From Prochilodus magdalenae (lineage: Eukaryota; Chordata; Actinopteri; Characiformes; Prochilodontidae): a stretch of DNA of 64,000 nt. Positions 48,691 through 61,129 of this stretch are shown here, in pieces; positions within the stretch are counted from its first letter, which is position 1, and each line of letters opens with the position of its first letter. Made by a program: the position numbers and the translations under genes. Where the stretch lies: the NCBI GenBank assembly GCA_024036415.1, contig JAMWET010007157.1, forward strand, positions 1,975,501 through 2,039,500, read 5' to 3'. The notes under the pieces were generated by a model. That model worked only from the letters and a program-made list of their open reading frames with translations, made no database searches and was not told the DNA's origin.

Positions 48691-49663
48691 ACAAAAAGAC
48701 TTATGGGTTAATCAGAGCTATTTTTGTTTGGTGTCACTGTTGACTTTTGCTCATGTATCAGCTATTCTAAGGGATAAATAAGTTAATCACATTATGCTCT
48801 GTGCATACATACTGCAAGACGATTAGCTGCAATGACCTCAGTTTCTCAGTACAACTTACATTTTACAACAGTAAATTAAGTACATCAAAAATGTAGCATA
48901 ATGTTGCCTTGCTGATGGCTGATTCATGGCGTCATGGCCTTATTAAGGTCTCGATGTGTTTTCTACCAGGTCTGATGATGGTTCTTAATGAATTTTCAGA
49001 CACCCTAAGATATACTGTCATATTACGCCACAAGTTGTGTTGCTGGGAAGGGAGGCTAGTAGCTCATCTTGAGATTAATATTGCAGGAGTAATGATATAT
49101 TGCCTTGATAAACTGCTGCACAAGGTTCACTAATCAAGATTTGTTAAAGGTTATGCATTTTCCTACATGACAGTTTTGTAGGCTGCTGGTCAGTTTGTGC
49201 TCAGGTGTACCTGCAACTCAATATTTAATTAATAATATTAATTATTTTCTACACATGCTACCTTTTAGTGTCCATGTCAAACAAAATAATTTTTTATTTA
49301 ATGTATGGATTTATTTTATTATAAATACTAGCTTCCCATAAATCACAGGACATTAGCCACACATTAACAATGCATTTTTATGCTTTCAAAATAAAAATAA
49401 TATTTTTATATTATAATAATATTAATATTTAATAGTTTAGACAACACTATAAAAAAATGTAGTTTGTTAGTTACAGGGATGTGCAATTTACTCTCTTTAG
49501 AGAGACAAGAAAAAGAGAGACAGCAAAGCAGAATATATCTCAACTGATTTCTGCTGATGAGCATGAATCCCACAAAACATTTTTCATGGCAAGAAATGCA
49601 ACACTGTCCTGTGGTACTGTTATTTATGCCACATCTCTCAGAGGTCTTGCCAATGTGCCATGC
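48691..49663. other. Non-coding DNA, no gene seen
   Basis: Nothing recognised; AT-rich. Confidence 0.5.
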
Positions 49664-49711
49664 AGTGTGTGTGTGTGTGTAGATATAGATAGATAGGTAG
49701 GTAGGTAAGAA

Positions 49712-49773
<62 letters not shown>

Positions 49774-49776
49774 AGA
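49664..49776 (+). repeat. Compound GT / GATA-GGTA / GA microsatellite
   Basis: A short GT tract, then AGATAGATAGGTAGGTAGGT, then about 35 GA units. Three motif types abut within 110 bp. Confidence 0.95.
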
Positions 49777-50219
49777 GTTGCTTCAAGTGAAGTTTGACTT
49801 GGTGTGTCTGGAAGCTGTCAGATGAGGGTGCTTTGAAAGGTCAGGACAGATCACAGGAGATAAATGGTGAACTGGTAGGACAGCTGTTTGGTTAAGGGGG
49901 TAATGCTAGCATCACTGCATACAAAGCCAAGGATCCCCCTTCTCATCTCCTTCAGTACTGTGTGTTATAGTGCAGGGCCTGGTTTGTGTCTTGTCAAGGG
50001 CCAATTGCCTTTTTAAAGATGGATTAAGGCAGGAAAGGCATCCCTACACAGTCAAACCTTTTTACATAGATATCTCATATAACACTGGTTCTGTTTATCC
50101 AGTGACCATTAAAGGGGAATTCCACTGATATTTAAAATTATCTGCTAATCTATTGACAGCAGTGGTTGTAATGGGAACCGGTCATTGCAAGAATATAATC
50201 AATAAGAATAAGATAATAT

Positions 50220-50324
<105 letters not shown>

Positions 50325-50375
50325 CACTTTATTAATCCCAGAGGGAAAGTCACATATTGCGATTAATATAAGCTA
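50325..50375 (-). mobile_element. 3' tail of a fish non-LTR retrotransposon
   Basis: On the minus strand GACTTTCCCTCTGGGATTAA, then TAAAGTGATC, leads straight into ATCT repeats. This 'cccc..gggatcaataaagt-atct' ending is one I know as the common 3' end of a LINE-related repeat in fish. Only the last 50 bp are recognisable, as expected for a 5'-truncated insertion. Family not assigned. Confidence 0.7.
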
Positions 50376-50559
50376 CCAATACATAAAATTTCAGATTTAA
50401 ATTTCAGATGTATCCCTATTTTATCATTATCAAAATCACATATAAATTTAAATAATGACTATATTTGCATTAAGCACCACTGTAAATAAATCCAAGTCAG
50501 TAAATTTCTCTGTATTGCACCATTTTATCAAACCGCTTGAATGAAAAAAAAAAAAGGTC
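50376..50559. other. Non-coding DNA
   Basis: Nothing recognised beyond an A-rich run at 50,540. Confidence 0.5.
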
Positions 50560-50780
50560 ATGTAGGTAATCTGTAATTTCGAACCACAAACTTAATAACC
50601 TCTTCATCTAACTGCCTTGCACCAAGAAGCAGTCAGGGGAGGGCATCCCATAATACCTTAATTGAAACCAATGATAAAAAATGGCGGCGGAATTAATACA
50701 ATGTCATCTGTTTAATAAAGCTTGTTAACTTCTGTGTGGAAAACAAATGGGAGGAATTATGAGTATGCTTATTGGAAACG
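50560..50780. promoter_or_regulatory. Candidate conserved non-coding island H with YY1-like word
   Basis: Repeat-free segment containing AAAAATGGCGGC at 50,676-50,687, a full match to the core of the YY1 recognition sequence, beside CTTAATTGAAACCAATGAT (homeodomain and CCAAT words). No coding potential. Role inferred. Confidence 0.3.
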
Positions 50781-51589
50781 TGTCATTTTGTGTTAGAGCG
50801 AGAAGAACTCACTCACTGGGGATCATGCCTTTATTCTCTCAGGGGGAGAAAGCACTAATGGTCTCTGAAGGCAGAGATAGGAGGCAACCATAAAGGCTTG
50901 GCTAAGGATGGACAGAAGAATATATGATTTAAACACTAATGATGTAATTGCATGATACACAATGCATCCTGTTTATATAGCATACCATGTGATGGCGTTA
51001 TTATATGAAATTGTATTACTGTCTGTTGTTTGTAACCATGATCAGGATCCAAGGAGTCAGGATAAACAGATGCTGTATGGTATGGTCAAATCAAAGGGGT
51101 GGTGGAAATTCTACTTATACTTCTCTCTTTCTTGTAAAGAAAAACAATACTACAGGAGGAAGATGCAGATTTCAAGTTACTGGTTAAAAAAAAAAAAGCA
51201 ACAGATACATTACAGGGCAAACACAGTATCTGTTTTTGACATTTTAAAGCATATTTGCATCATTTTTTAGAAATTGCTGCATAATTCAAAACATTGAGAT
51301 GTAATTGAGATGAAACGTGATGGAAAATTAAATGATTTTGTTTGTCATGCAAAACTAACAAGGAACATGCAAATGCATTCTGAGTGTTTATATGTGATGT
51401 TGATTATGTTAAAAAAAAAAGTTTTTCATTAAAGAACGCTGCATATATGCCCATGTAATGAATGTGTTTAAAAATGATGTTTTAGGCCTAAATTATCTTA
51501 TTTCAACACAAAACTATCATAATAATAATACCCATTATCCATTATTTATGTATCTATTGTATCGCTTTTTGAGAGGTACACTATACGGA
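50781..51589. other. Non-coding DNA, no gene seen
   Basis: Frames at 50,962-51,270 lack motifs. Two A-rich runs at 51,187 and 51,410. Confidence 0.5.
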
Positions 51590-52680
51590 CAAATGGGAAA
51601 CTTCCATTGCTACCCCCTCACCGCTTAGCTTAAGGGAGCCACCAAGAAGCTATTCTGGTCCCCTCAGGCAGAGAAAGACTTCCAAACTCTGAAGTCAGCC
51701 TTCACTTCAGAGCTGGTACTTAAACACGCTGATCCTGCAGCGACAGGTGTAGGAGCTGTACTGTCTCAGCGTGGTGGTGATCCACCCAACTTCCATACTT
51801 AACAACTTCTCACTAATCGCTACTGGTGGGAGACCTTAAGACAAGAAGTACATCAGTTGTGTGACGAATGTAAAATGCTCAAAACTTTGCCTGCTGGTAA
51901 ACTTGTGACTTTGCCTTTACCTGAACACCCCTGGTCTCATATCACACATTGATTTTGTTACCGACCTCTGTCTAAAGTTTTCACTACCATTCTTTGTGGT
52001 GGAATTTTTCATATGTGGTGATTTTTTTTTCCTTTTGCATCTCTACCCACTGCTATTCAAACTCATTCTTTGTACATATATTTAGACATGCTGGTATTCC
52101 CGAAGATATTCTGTCTGACTGAGGTTCTCAATTTACTTCTAGGGTTTGGTTCTGGTTTTTTGAACACACAGGTGTTAACATGAGACTCTGGCTACCATCC
52201 ATCTCCATCTGAATGGTCTTGTTTTTTAATTTGGGCAGAAATGGTACAAAATTCCTTAGTGGGCTTGGTTACCAATCTTACTCTATTCCAGTGTTTTAGG
52301 TTATCAGCCTACTCTTGCTCCATGGACTGCTTTAGTTTCAGACATACCAGCTGTGGACTTATCGGTTGAATTTGTCTTCTAAGTTTCACGTTTCTTGCTC
52401 TTTCCGTGTTTCCCTTCTCAAGCTTGTTGTCCCAGGTCTGATTGATGAGGCTTCGCCGGATGACACCCACTCGTGCCACTGGAGGCAGAAGTTGCTTCTG
52501 TATATGCTGTTTGTCCCGTGCTTGGCTCCAGGAGAAGGGGCTTGTCGTTGAAGTTCTTAGACTTTAAGGGACTTGGTGCAGAGGAGAGATGCTGGGCCCT
52601 TACAAATGTTTTTTTCTGGATGAATGGACAAAAACTTCGTCAGACACATTCCAAAAATTGTGTAATAAGGGAATGAGTGC
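51590..52680 (+). pseudogene. Ty3/gypsy chromovirus pol relic
   Basis: Plus-strand frames recover, in the expected order, pieces of a gypsy-type polyprotein. First comes the end of reverse transcriptase and start of RNase H ([20 protein letters not shown], then [10 protein letters not shown], 51,690-51,775). The zinc-binding start of integrase follows (YWWETLRQEVHQLCDECK, 51,820-51,885), then integrase core pieces with HIDFVTDL (first catalytic Asp near 51,952) and HAGIPEDILSD-stop-GSQFTS (second Asp, 52,087-52,145). Last is a chromodomain-like end (EAEVASVYAVCPVLGSRRRG, then AEERCWAL, 52,480-52,600). The third acidic residue is not found. Most of RNase H and the gag and protease parts are gone, and stops and frameshifts are many. 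About 1.1 kb is left of a region normally several kb long. Chromodomains are typical of chromoviruses, a gypsy branch common in fish. No flanking LTR is visible. Confidence 0.88.
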
Positions 52681-54495
52681 AAATCTACTGTGCCAATGAT
52701 GAATAGACTGTCTACTCAACCGATATTATCAGTGCAGTTTCTATGGCACCTCTTGGTGCCTTGCATTTTGACTGACAGCTGTCATGTCTGTCTGTTCAAA
52801 CTGATATTTGTCAGAAGCCATCTCCTTGATGGACTCTGTCTCAAGGCCTTACCCTATCATGAGCACACTCACACACTCTCTGAGATCAATAAGTGCAGAA
52901 GAGAATCCCTGTGGTGTGTGAAAGTGGTATGACTTATTATTAATCCCAAAAGGAAGCAGACCTTTGTTCATCTCTTTTTAACTTGACACAAGCGTTGTGT
53001 TGACTTTTTGGGTGCATTTGATTTGCATATGACATATGAGTTCATCAAGTATTTAATGTCACTGTACATTATATCGCTGTTTACCGCTTCATTTTCAGAA
53101 ACATTAAATTAGTTAACCTTGCCTATTAGAGTTAAGCCTTCAAATTGTGCTATAAATATTAAAATGAGAAAAAACTTTAATGACAGTGCTACTTTCCACT
53201 AGCCTTTTATATAGTATATTTATGCAGTATTTTGATCTAACACTAGTTTTGGCTGTTATGAACATGCAAAACTTGTAACAGACAATATTGTATATTAAAT
53301 ATTGTAATTTGTATGTTTTAGCTTTTTACAGTGACACTTTTACAATAAGTAAAAGAAACCTGAGTGAAGAGTTTTCTGCTGCTGCTACTGCTATTACTAC
53401 TGCAACCAGCTTATTCTATAAATGTACACTTAAAAACTGCATGAATTTTGTAAAAGGCTCTGAGAGTCCTCCACAGCAAAGGCAGTATTTGTGTGATAAG
53501 CTTTATAAAGGTTTTTCTTAATAGTCTTTATCTGTCCCCTGCCCTGAAATCAGCTTCAGATGTGCAGTCAGGCATGCTGGGCATTTGGTGTCATGATGTC
53601 ATCACTTCCTCCTGCTTCTTTGCAGTAGAAAAGAGAAGTGGAAAAGCCCACTGCGTTTACCGTCTCAATCTCATCAACATGCCAAGTGTTAAATATGACA
53701 CACTGTTGATTTATAGCCCTATGTCCACTATGACCATAAATTACTCTTATTTATACTTCTAGTGATTAAGACGCTGTCACGTAATGTCACTCTAGCATAA
53801 TTTTATAGAACAAATGAAAATTGTTATCAGGAAAAAGCAGGTCAGGTTCATCAATTAAAGTAGTGCATTTTTTTCTCCCTCCATTTCTCTAAGTGCACTG
53901 GTAAGGCAAACATGCAGTCTGAGTGATTTATTTTAGTACTAGTTCTGCATGGCACAACAGGATTTTGCATGAGAAAAATCAACTTCAGACACAACAGAAA
54001 TACTAAACTCTTATTTATCTCAGGCTAATGTGTCACTGAAGTATCTCTAGGTGTCTCTAAGAGTGTTTCTTGTGTTTTCTTTGACAAAAACATTTAGATC
54101 ATTCATTATACGCTACAAATATACAGTGAATGACTATGTTTATTTCAATGCTAACAAAATACAGTATGTTAATTTCTATGCTTAAATATGGTTATGGTTA
54201 TGAAAACAATCAATTCTTATGAAAGTACAATCAATTCTGGAAATATTAGAACATTTTGGTAGAATGCATTATAACCATTAAATTGTTATTTGCTATTCTC
54301 ATGAATCATTATTTAGCTGACAAAAGTAAAAAGAAAAGATAAAAAGATTAAGAATGAGAGTGAAATATTTATTGAATATTCAAATGACACAATTTAAACA
54401 AAATTGGGTATAAAAGAAGCATTCACCAAGCAAAGATGAATCATGACTCACCATTGTGCTTCATGAGAAAATTGTCAAACAGTTTAATAAAATCA
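52681..54495. other. Non-coding DNA, no gene seen
   Basis: No gene. The word TTATTAATCCCAAAAGGAA near 52,935 faintly resembles the retrotransposon tail at 50,325 but is too short to call. Other frames lack motifs. Confidence 0.5.
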
Positions 54496-54530
54496 TTTCC
54501 CAATTTCCCAATTTCCCAATTTCCCAATTT
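54496..54530 (+). repeat. Four tandem copies of an 8-mer (TTTCCCAA)
   Basis: Four near-perfect head-to-tail copies of TTTCCCAA. Short and local. Confidence 0.9.
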
Positions 54531-55959
54531 GTCCAACTGCAAAGAATATGAGCTTTTCACCATCAACTGGGCACCTCAGATGGTTTTAAAGACTCGGTCT
54601 ACCATGTATATGTATTTACTACTGATGCAAAGAAGAATATTTTTATAGTTTTTTATAGAGACATACCCTCCTATCAAAATGTTTTAGCCCTGCTTGTTTT
54701 TGTAAGACAATGCTAGGCTTTATTCTGCACATGCTACTACAGTGTGGCCTCCTACATACAGAGTACATGTGCTTTACTGGATTGTCTGCAGTTCTGATCT
54801 GTCGCGTATTGAAAATGTATGTCACATCATAACAAGCAGAATCAGACATTGGTGACCATAGTTGAACAACTAAAATCTTGTAGCAAGCAAGAATGGGAAA
54901 AAAATTCCACAAAACTGCAGTAATTGGTATAGTAAAGTCTCCAAATCAATCTGACGAAAAGGAAAGGTGATGTAGCACAGCGGTAAACATGCCTTAGTCC
55001 ATTATGATTCTAGTGAGTTGCCACCATTTAAAGTTAGTCAGCAAAAGCTCACATCCTGTTTTTTTTTTTTTTTTTTTTTTTTTTGCATTTTCTCAGATAA
55101 TTCATGGTTTAAGAAACAAATCACCAATTCTTGTTTTTGGCCCTGCATTTTAGAAAATGCCCCAACTTATTCAGGAATAGAGATTATAAAAAGTCATGCT
55201 TTATATAATTGTGGCATTGGCCTTTCCTGAGTGTAACTGAACCAGAAATGAAAGCGTTAACCATCTATGATCCTTGGAGCATGTATCCGCAGAAAAAGGA
55301 TGAGATTCACCAAATGTTTGAAAGATAAAAAAAGGCAATGGAGGAGAATGAGGGAAAGAGCAGAAGTTGAATATATTTCACGTGATAAGAGAAAAGATGA
55401 AGCGCAAGAAAAAAAGATTCTATTACTGTGGCGACAGTTACAAAACTGCCCCTGTACAGAATAGCCTGTGGTGGAAAGATTGATGCAGTGAGAACTGACC
55501 TTGGCTTCGAGCTGGAGCTGGTGATGTATGTATGAGTATCTGCTTGCTAAATGGACCCAGATTTGTAGCACTAATATACATGGAAGCCTGGTACCAAACT
55601 CGCTACAGTGATAAATCAATGCTCATTTTGGGTGTCATTTCTGGCTTATATTCCACAATTGTGACTAGTGCTGTAATCCATGTCACTACTGTCAGCCCAT
55701 ATAAAACAGGTTCATTTATTTACTTAAATACAGACCACAGCTCTATCCATGGCACACAATTAAAACAGAAATTGTTCCCCTAAGTAGTCTACGCAAGTTA
55801 ATCAAAGTGCATTTTTAAAATGTTTTGTTATTTTTTTTGCATATCAACCAAAGAACCATTCTGTCTCTTCTATCTGTTTCAGTAAAAAGTTCATTATTTA
55901 CACTTCTATCCAAAATGTGTGCGTATATGCTATCGTCCATGTGTTTGTGTGTATCCCTG
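54531..55959. other. Non-coding DNA with a poly-T run
   Basis: A 26-base T run lies at 55,059-55,084. GTGATGTAGCACAGCGGTAAAC at 54,967-54,988 resembles the A-box part of a tRNA-derived SINE head, but no B box or tail follows, so it is not called. Frames at 55,257-55,619 occupy both strands and have no domain. Confidence 0.45.
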
Positions 55960-56275
55960 TACTGTTACAGACAAATGGGACAGTAGTATGGATGGGATAC
56001 TGGAACCTTGAGGTAAACAAGGTTAGTTTTACACATTGATACATGCCTCCTATTCTAATTTATTCAATTGAGTCAGAGGAGAGGAATGAGAGCGGATATA
56101 AAAGAGAGCGGGTGCTCTCTGCTTCTTCTCGTCCATAGTCTTTTTCTGACCTCTGTTCTGAAAGAGGCCACCACTTTTCTTTGTGTGTTTGTCTACAAGA
56201 ACCAGGTGCCACCACACAACGCCCTACTGAATAAAGTCTTTTGCCTATATAGTATATAGTACAAAAAAAGCGTTT
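55960..56275 (+). mobile_element. Possible solo LTR with TATA and poly(A) signals
   Basis: GCGGATATAAAAGAGAGCGG at 56,092-56,111 is a strong TATA box, followed at about 25-30 bp by a pyrimidine-rich start-like run (CTCTCTGCTTCTTCTCG). AATAAA follows at 56,230, about 130 bp downstream of the TATA box. This spacing of promoter and poly(A) signal is typical of a retroviral or retrotransposon LTR and not of a normal gene. Clean TG..CA ends are not obvious (TGTTACAG at 55,963 and a GTACA near 56,261 are possibilities). The 63-codon frame between them has no motif. Confidence 0.4.
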
Positions 56276-57074
56276 AACAATGGCAGAACCTATAAAACCT
56301 GTGTAAAATGTGTTTTTTAATTTTAAAATTTGAAGAAATATGTGTAACTAGTTTCCATAAGACATCCATTCTTTTGTGGGATTTTTCCTTTTTTCCATTG
56401 GTACAAAATGACTGGAATCAGTGTTCAAAATTAATCAATGATCAATAATTTTCAAATATACAACCAATTTTGTTGCCGACGACTGTCTAAATGATAAGTG
56501 TATACAAAATATCATCATTGTGGATATCAAATCTAGAAACATGTAGCTGTAATTACTTTCTTTCTTACTTTCTTTAGCCTATTTTGTGTTACTTTTGTGT
56601 TATTATTCCATATAATATAATGTTATAGGCGGTGAACCTGGCTGACATTTTCAGTTTCACTTGGAACATCATTGCTGACATTTGCTTTGTTCTGGACATG
56701 CTCTGGCATTTGTAATGCAATGATACTTTATACCCATTTAAACCTCTAACTAATAGGTGATGCCAATAAAAATAACATGTCATAGAACTTTCCCACTCCA
56801 TATATTATTATTCCTGGTATATGCTGCACTCGTCTGCCTCTTTGAGTCGTCACATGGTCACTTATTGCATAATAAAAATTTGTAAAATTCAGCAAGGCTA
56901 AATATAGCATGATGCCCAGAAAATTATGCCCAGAAAAATGTATTCTACTATTGTTTGAGATAATGACCTTGTTTCACAAGAATACTGCATGATTTATCCA
57001 CTTAAAAAAGCAGACATTTAATTTAACTATATGATTCCTTTGCTTTTATTTGATTTTCTTTTTTTATTACCATC
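56276..57074. other. Non-coding DNA, no gene seen
   Basis: Nothing recognised. Confidence 0.5.
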
Positions 57075-57700
57075 ACCCAAATCGCAGCAGTGAGGCCTAT
57101 CCTGTGAAACAGATCAATCATTATGCTGTTTGGCATGGTAATGATGCATTTGGCTTTTGTGTGTATTCCTATCATGTGTGACACTGAGGTCAGGGAGGAG
57201 TGTCTCTGTCTCGATCAGGCTCCTTCCCAGCTGCCACATGTCATGTGAAATTGTACACATCACCACATCATCATTTCTCTCTCTTTTTCTCTCCTTCTCT
57301 CTCTCCTCCACTCTGTCTGTGTAATAAAACTACTGATAAGGTCCCTTTCATCCCACCACCTCTTTCATTTAAGCATGGCGTCACTCTCATTTAATCTGGC
57401 CAAACTGTGTCCCATTCACGCTATATTACCCATTCGGCTGAGAGATTTCTTATCACCTCAGTGATGTATGTATGAAACGGATGTTGTAAGAGAGGGGGAA
57501 AATCAGAGGCAGTGAATGAATGAATTATTGGAAGAGGGAAAGGGGAAAGCCTATAGATATAGAATTTTTGAGGCCTGTAATATGTTTGCCTTCTCAGCCT
57601 TTATCACAGGACACAAAAGCGGAGCTTATCTCTATGCCCCATTTGAAACTGGCACACTGCACAGATTTTTGCGGCCAGTTCTTCTTTTGCTGGCCTTGTA
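57075..57700. promoter_or_regulatory. Candidate conserved non-coding island I
   Basis: Mostly repeat-free sequence (…CAGATCAATCATTATGCTG…, …TTTGGCATGGTAATGATGC…, …TGCCACATGTCATGTGAAAT…) with a CACATG E-box and TAATGA words, plus a CT-rich patch at 57,277-57,312. Overlapping frames lack domains. Inference only. Confidence 0.28.
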
Positions 57701-58689
57701 AATGCCTGCATATGTTTGTGTGAACAAATAGGTCCTAGTGAGAATAAAGGAAATATGTTAAATAAGGCATATCATTAATATGCCTTGTTTAAACTTATTA
57801 ACCCTTTATATTCCCTTCCATTTAAATAACAGGATTTCTCAATACTGTTTGTGCTTTCATTTTTGATAAATAAACAATTTTCAATTATATAAAATTTTTT
57901 AATTTGTTTGTGTGTCACAAGCTACTAGTTCCAGCAAGATAACAAAGGCAGAGCAATGCGCTTTACACTACATGATTATCCCTTTATCGTTACTTAAATA
58001 AGGCTAATCACTAATAAGAATTTTGGGTCTGAATTTTGTTCTGCATGTTCATTATGAGACTAGTGGAGTACATCTAACAATAAAGGCAGTATTAAGTCAC
58101 TATTAAGTCATTTCAGGATCATCTGCAGCCCTGCATAAAAGTTCAAACAGCCTTCGGCTCTTAGTTAATTATTTCAAACCGACAAAGGAACTAACACGAT
58201 ACATGGACAATGTAACATACTAATTTTGAGCTTTTTTATGGAAAGCAATAACTGACTTTTGAATGGTAGTGTAACATAAGTATGCATGTGGGCCAACTAT
58301 TCTGTTTATAAACATTAATACGCCAAAGGGGAAAAGGCTATTGCTCATCCTGTGCCCGGTGAATTCTGCCTGGCCCTCCTGAGTGAGTGTTTAGCAGTAA
58401 AGTGAGTGTGCAAACAGTCGCTGTGGGGATATGTGATACAAGAGCAGCACCTATTGAACTGCACAGTGCACTGTGGAATCAACTGATGGCTCTGCTCTGT
58501 GGATGTCATCAGCACATACATGTCAAGCACTGACCACCGTCAAGCCCCCTCACATCAAAAGCAAATCAAAAAGAGGAAGATGGGAAAGAAAAACAAAAAA
58601 GAGACAATGTGCAGCAGTAATACTTTAAGATGGCTTGGCACAAGGCATAATAAGAGTTCAATTGCCCCTTTGTATCGCAATAACATTAG
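57701..58689. other. Non-coding DNA, no gene seen
   Basis: AT-rich to 58,330, then more complex. No motif-bearing frame. Confidence 0.5.
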
Positions 58690-58990
58690 CCTTGTCTCTC
58701 TCCTCCCACACTTTGATGTTGTGGCATTTCCGTTTTTTGCTGGAGTTTAATCTCAAGCTCATCTCTAAATAAAAGCGGCCGGCCCCTGCGGCTCACGCCA
58801 ATCTGACCCGGACCTATTTTAATCACATGAAATTAAATAACTGCGCTCCAGTGCTGCGCTGGCTCTGACAGCAACAATGACAAGTGGATTGCACAGCAAA
58901 AGTCCCTCAAGTCAAATGAAGAGAGGAAAAGAGATGAATGAAGACTGAAAGGGGAGGGAGGGGGACAGAGATGAGGGCCCAAGGAAACCA
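58690..58990. promoter_or_regulatory. Candidate conserved non-coding island J
   Basis: A small GC-rich core (AAAGCGGCCGGCCCCTGCGG, 58,771) is followed by CCTATTTTAATCACATGAAA, AACTGCGCTCC and CTGACAGCAACAATGACAAG, which combines TGACAG (Meis-like) and ACAATG (Sox-like) words. Repeat-free and without a coding frame. It has the look of an enhancer, which only alignment can test. Confidence 0.38.
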
Positions 58991-59138
58991 CAGAGAAAAT
59001 CTGGAACAGTTCATTGGTATAGAACCACACGATGAGCACTTTTAATGGTGACTGCGTGCCTAGAATGATTTGCTGATATGTAACATGTGCATGTACTGTG
59101 TATGTACTGGGGTAAATCGCAGCTTGAAGAATATGTGG

Positions 59139-59226
59139 TTATGTGGTTTGATTAAGCCTAGGTTATTTTTCTTTTTTTTTTTCATATGTGGTTTGACTAA
59201 GTCTAGATTATTTTTCTTTTTCATAT
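59139..59226 (+). repeat. Two-copy tandem duplication, about 40-45 bp
   Basis: TATGTGGTTTGATTAAGCCT..TTATTTTTCTTTT and TATGTGGTTTGACTAAGTCT..TTATTTTTCTTTT follow head to tail, differing at a few bases and in T-run length. Confidence 0.85.
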
Positions 59227-59379
59227 GCAACACATGAACAAAGAAGAACACATCCTGTAAATGTTAAGTTTTTGTACTCTTTACATATTGAAAATTATGG
59301 CTGCAACATCCTGTTTCCTTTTCATCCTCCTCTGTTTCTTTCTCTTTTTTCTTTTTTTTCATAATGTTATGCATTGCTC

Positions 59380-60260
59380 CCCTGCAACCCAGATCTCCTC
59401 CAAGATCTCATTCCTTTGTTGCAGTGGGGCTGAACACTATGTTAACCTAGTAATTGGCATCGGGCCTTCCCCATTATACGGACCTCTATCGAGCGGTTCT
59501 ACATGACTAGGTAAAGAAGATGGCATGAAGATTAATGAGGGCAGGCGAATACAGAAGGGGTTTCTCTCTCTCTCTCTTTCAGTCCCCCCCCTTACCTCCA
59601 ACACTTCACCACTGAAGAGATATTAAAACTCTGGAATGACCTGCCTGATTTCCTTCTTTTTTCCTCCCTCTTTCTTTCTCTCTTTCTCCTCCTCTTTTTT
59701 AATCCTCCCTCCATTCCCTGTGAACTCTGCACCCCTCTTGCCCATTTCTGGCCGCCAGCATGTCCCCAGCTTTGATTGATGTCACTCTAGCAGTCACTCT
59801 TTTCTTTCTTTTGAATTGGTTGTGGGGTGAGGTCGCATGCCCCAAATAGATTTTCTAGCGCATTTGGTGGTGGCTGCCAGGCCTGCAGAGTGGCAGGGGA
59901 GCTCTTTATGCCGTTTCATTTAAAAAAGCCAAGAGGTAGCTGACATGTTCATTCAGTGTGTGTGCCACTCCTGCTTTTGATGGGGCCTGGCCCACCGCTA
60001 GCCACCACCTATAGTCCTGCTGCCTTTTATTTTATGTCAGGTGTCTATGCAAAGTAACCATGAAGCGACCCATAACGGGAGAAATAGAATCACCTCTGAC
60101 AGATACCTGCCATTTTCCTCATGTAGGCTAATGCACAGTTCCTGTGACAAAATTCATGAATCACATTGTAAAACTTGTTATGCCCTATCCTGTTCTTGTT
60201 TAAGAGCATTTTTTCATCACAGCTGAAAGACATGTAAGGAGTTAAAAATGCATGGCGTTC
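59380..60260. promoter_or_regulatory. Candidate conserved non-coding island K
   Basis: Two complex blocks surround a CT-rich run (59,562-59,700). The right block holds CAGCTTTGATTGATGTCAC (59,769, with TGATTGAT), GCATGCCCCAAATAGATTTT and GGCCTGGCCCACCGCTAGCC. No gene evident; the small frames at 60,041-60,281 face each other on both strands. Inference only. Confidence 0.33.
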
Positions 60261-61129
60261 TTGGCTTGCTCTTGTAATCATATAAATTAGCTGCAGCTAT
60301 CAAAAGACTGCAATAACACTCAATGCTACTATAAACCTGAGTGGTGCCTGTTTGTGTGTGCGTGTATGACAGACAGCAAACTGAGTCAGTTTATTTTCTG
60401 CACCTCTGTCCTATCGATCCACTACAAGGGGTCTCTGGAGGGTCCCACCCCCAAGAGTGCCTCTCCCCTGGCTCAAAACATGCCTGCTACATAAAGACAG
60501 CCGAATAGGGAGAGAAAGGAATAAAACAACAGTGGGCTTTGATGGTGATCATGCAGGTCATTACACTGATGCCTGAGCTACAGCTGTCAAATGAAAAATT
60601 TTCATGGCAGAAAGTGGGTAACAAAATTAAACTCTTTTACAAAAACACTTTTAAAACACATCACCTACCTAAAATAGTCTAGCTGAATCTTACTGAAAGT
60701 CATTAATTCTGCTAATTGCGTAGTCTGAAGACAAATGTGGAAATGTGATAAAACATGTTCACCTTCTCTTATTTTGTAACACGGTGCACAGAATGCTTGA
60801 GTTAAGCTTGTACATTAGCATGCATTTATTCATAATAGAGCATAGATTTCAACACACGAATAAAACCTTATTAATTGTGCTTAACCTGCACTTGAATATT
60901 ATTTTTCAGAATGATTCTCCTTTCAAATGGTCACAAAGAATCTCATCTTATTTGGTCGTAACCATAAATGAAAACTTGTGACACATAAGGGCGCCCAGTC
61001 TTATGCCCATGTATTGCCTCATCCCTTTTAACAAATATATTTCATAGCCCCATTAAAAGGGGTCTTCATCCATCCTGTCAAAATGCAGTCTAGTGTTTTT
61101 TTTTTTAGTTTAATTACACTATCTAATTT
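60261..61129. other. Non-coding DNA, no gene seen
   Basis: 60,400-60,620 is fairly complex and repeat-free (GAGCTACAGCTGTCAAATG holds a TGTCA word), the rest AT-rich. Confidence 0.45.

Noticed and set aside
54967..55084. tRNA-like A box followed by a T run, possible SINE
   Set aside because: No B box, no recognisable body, and the T run has the wrong polarity for a plus-strand SINE tail.
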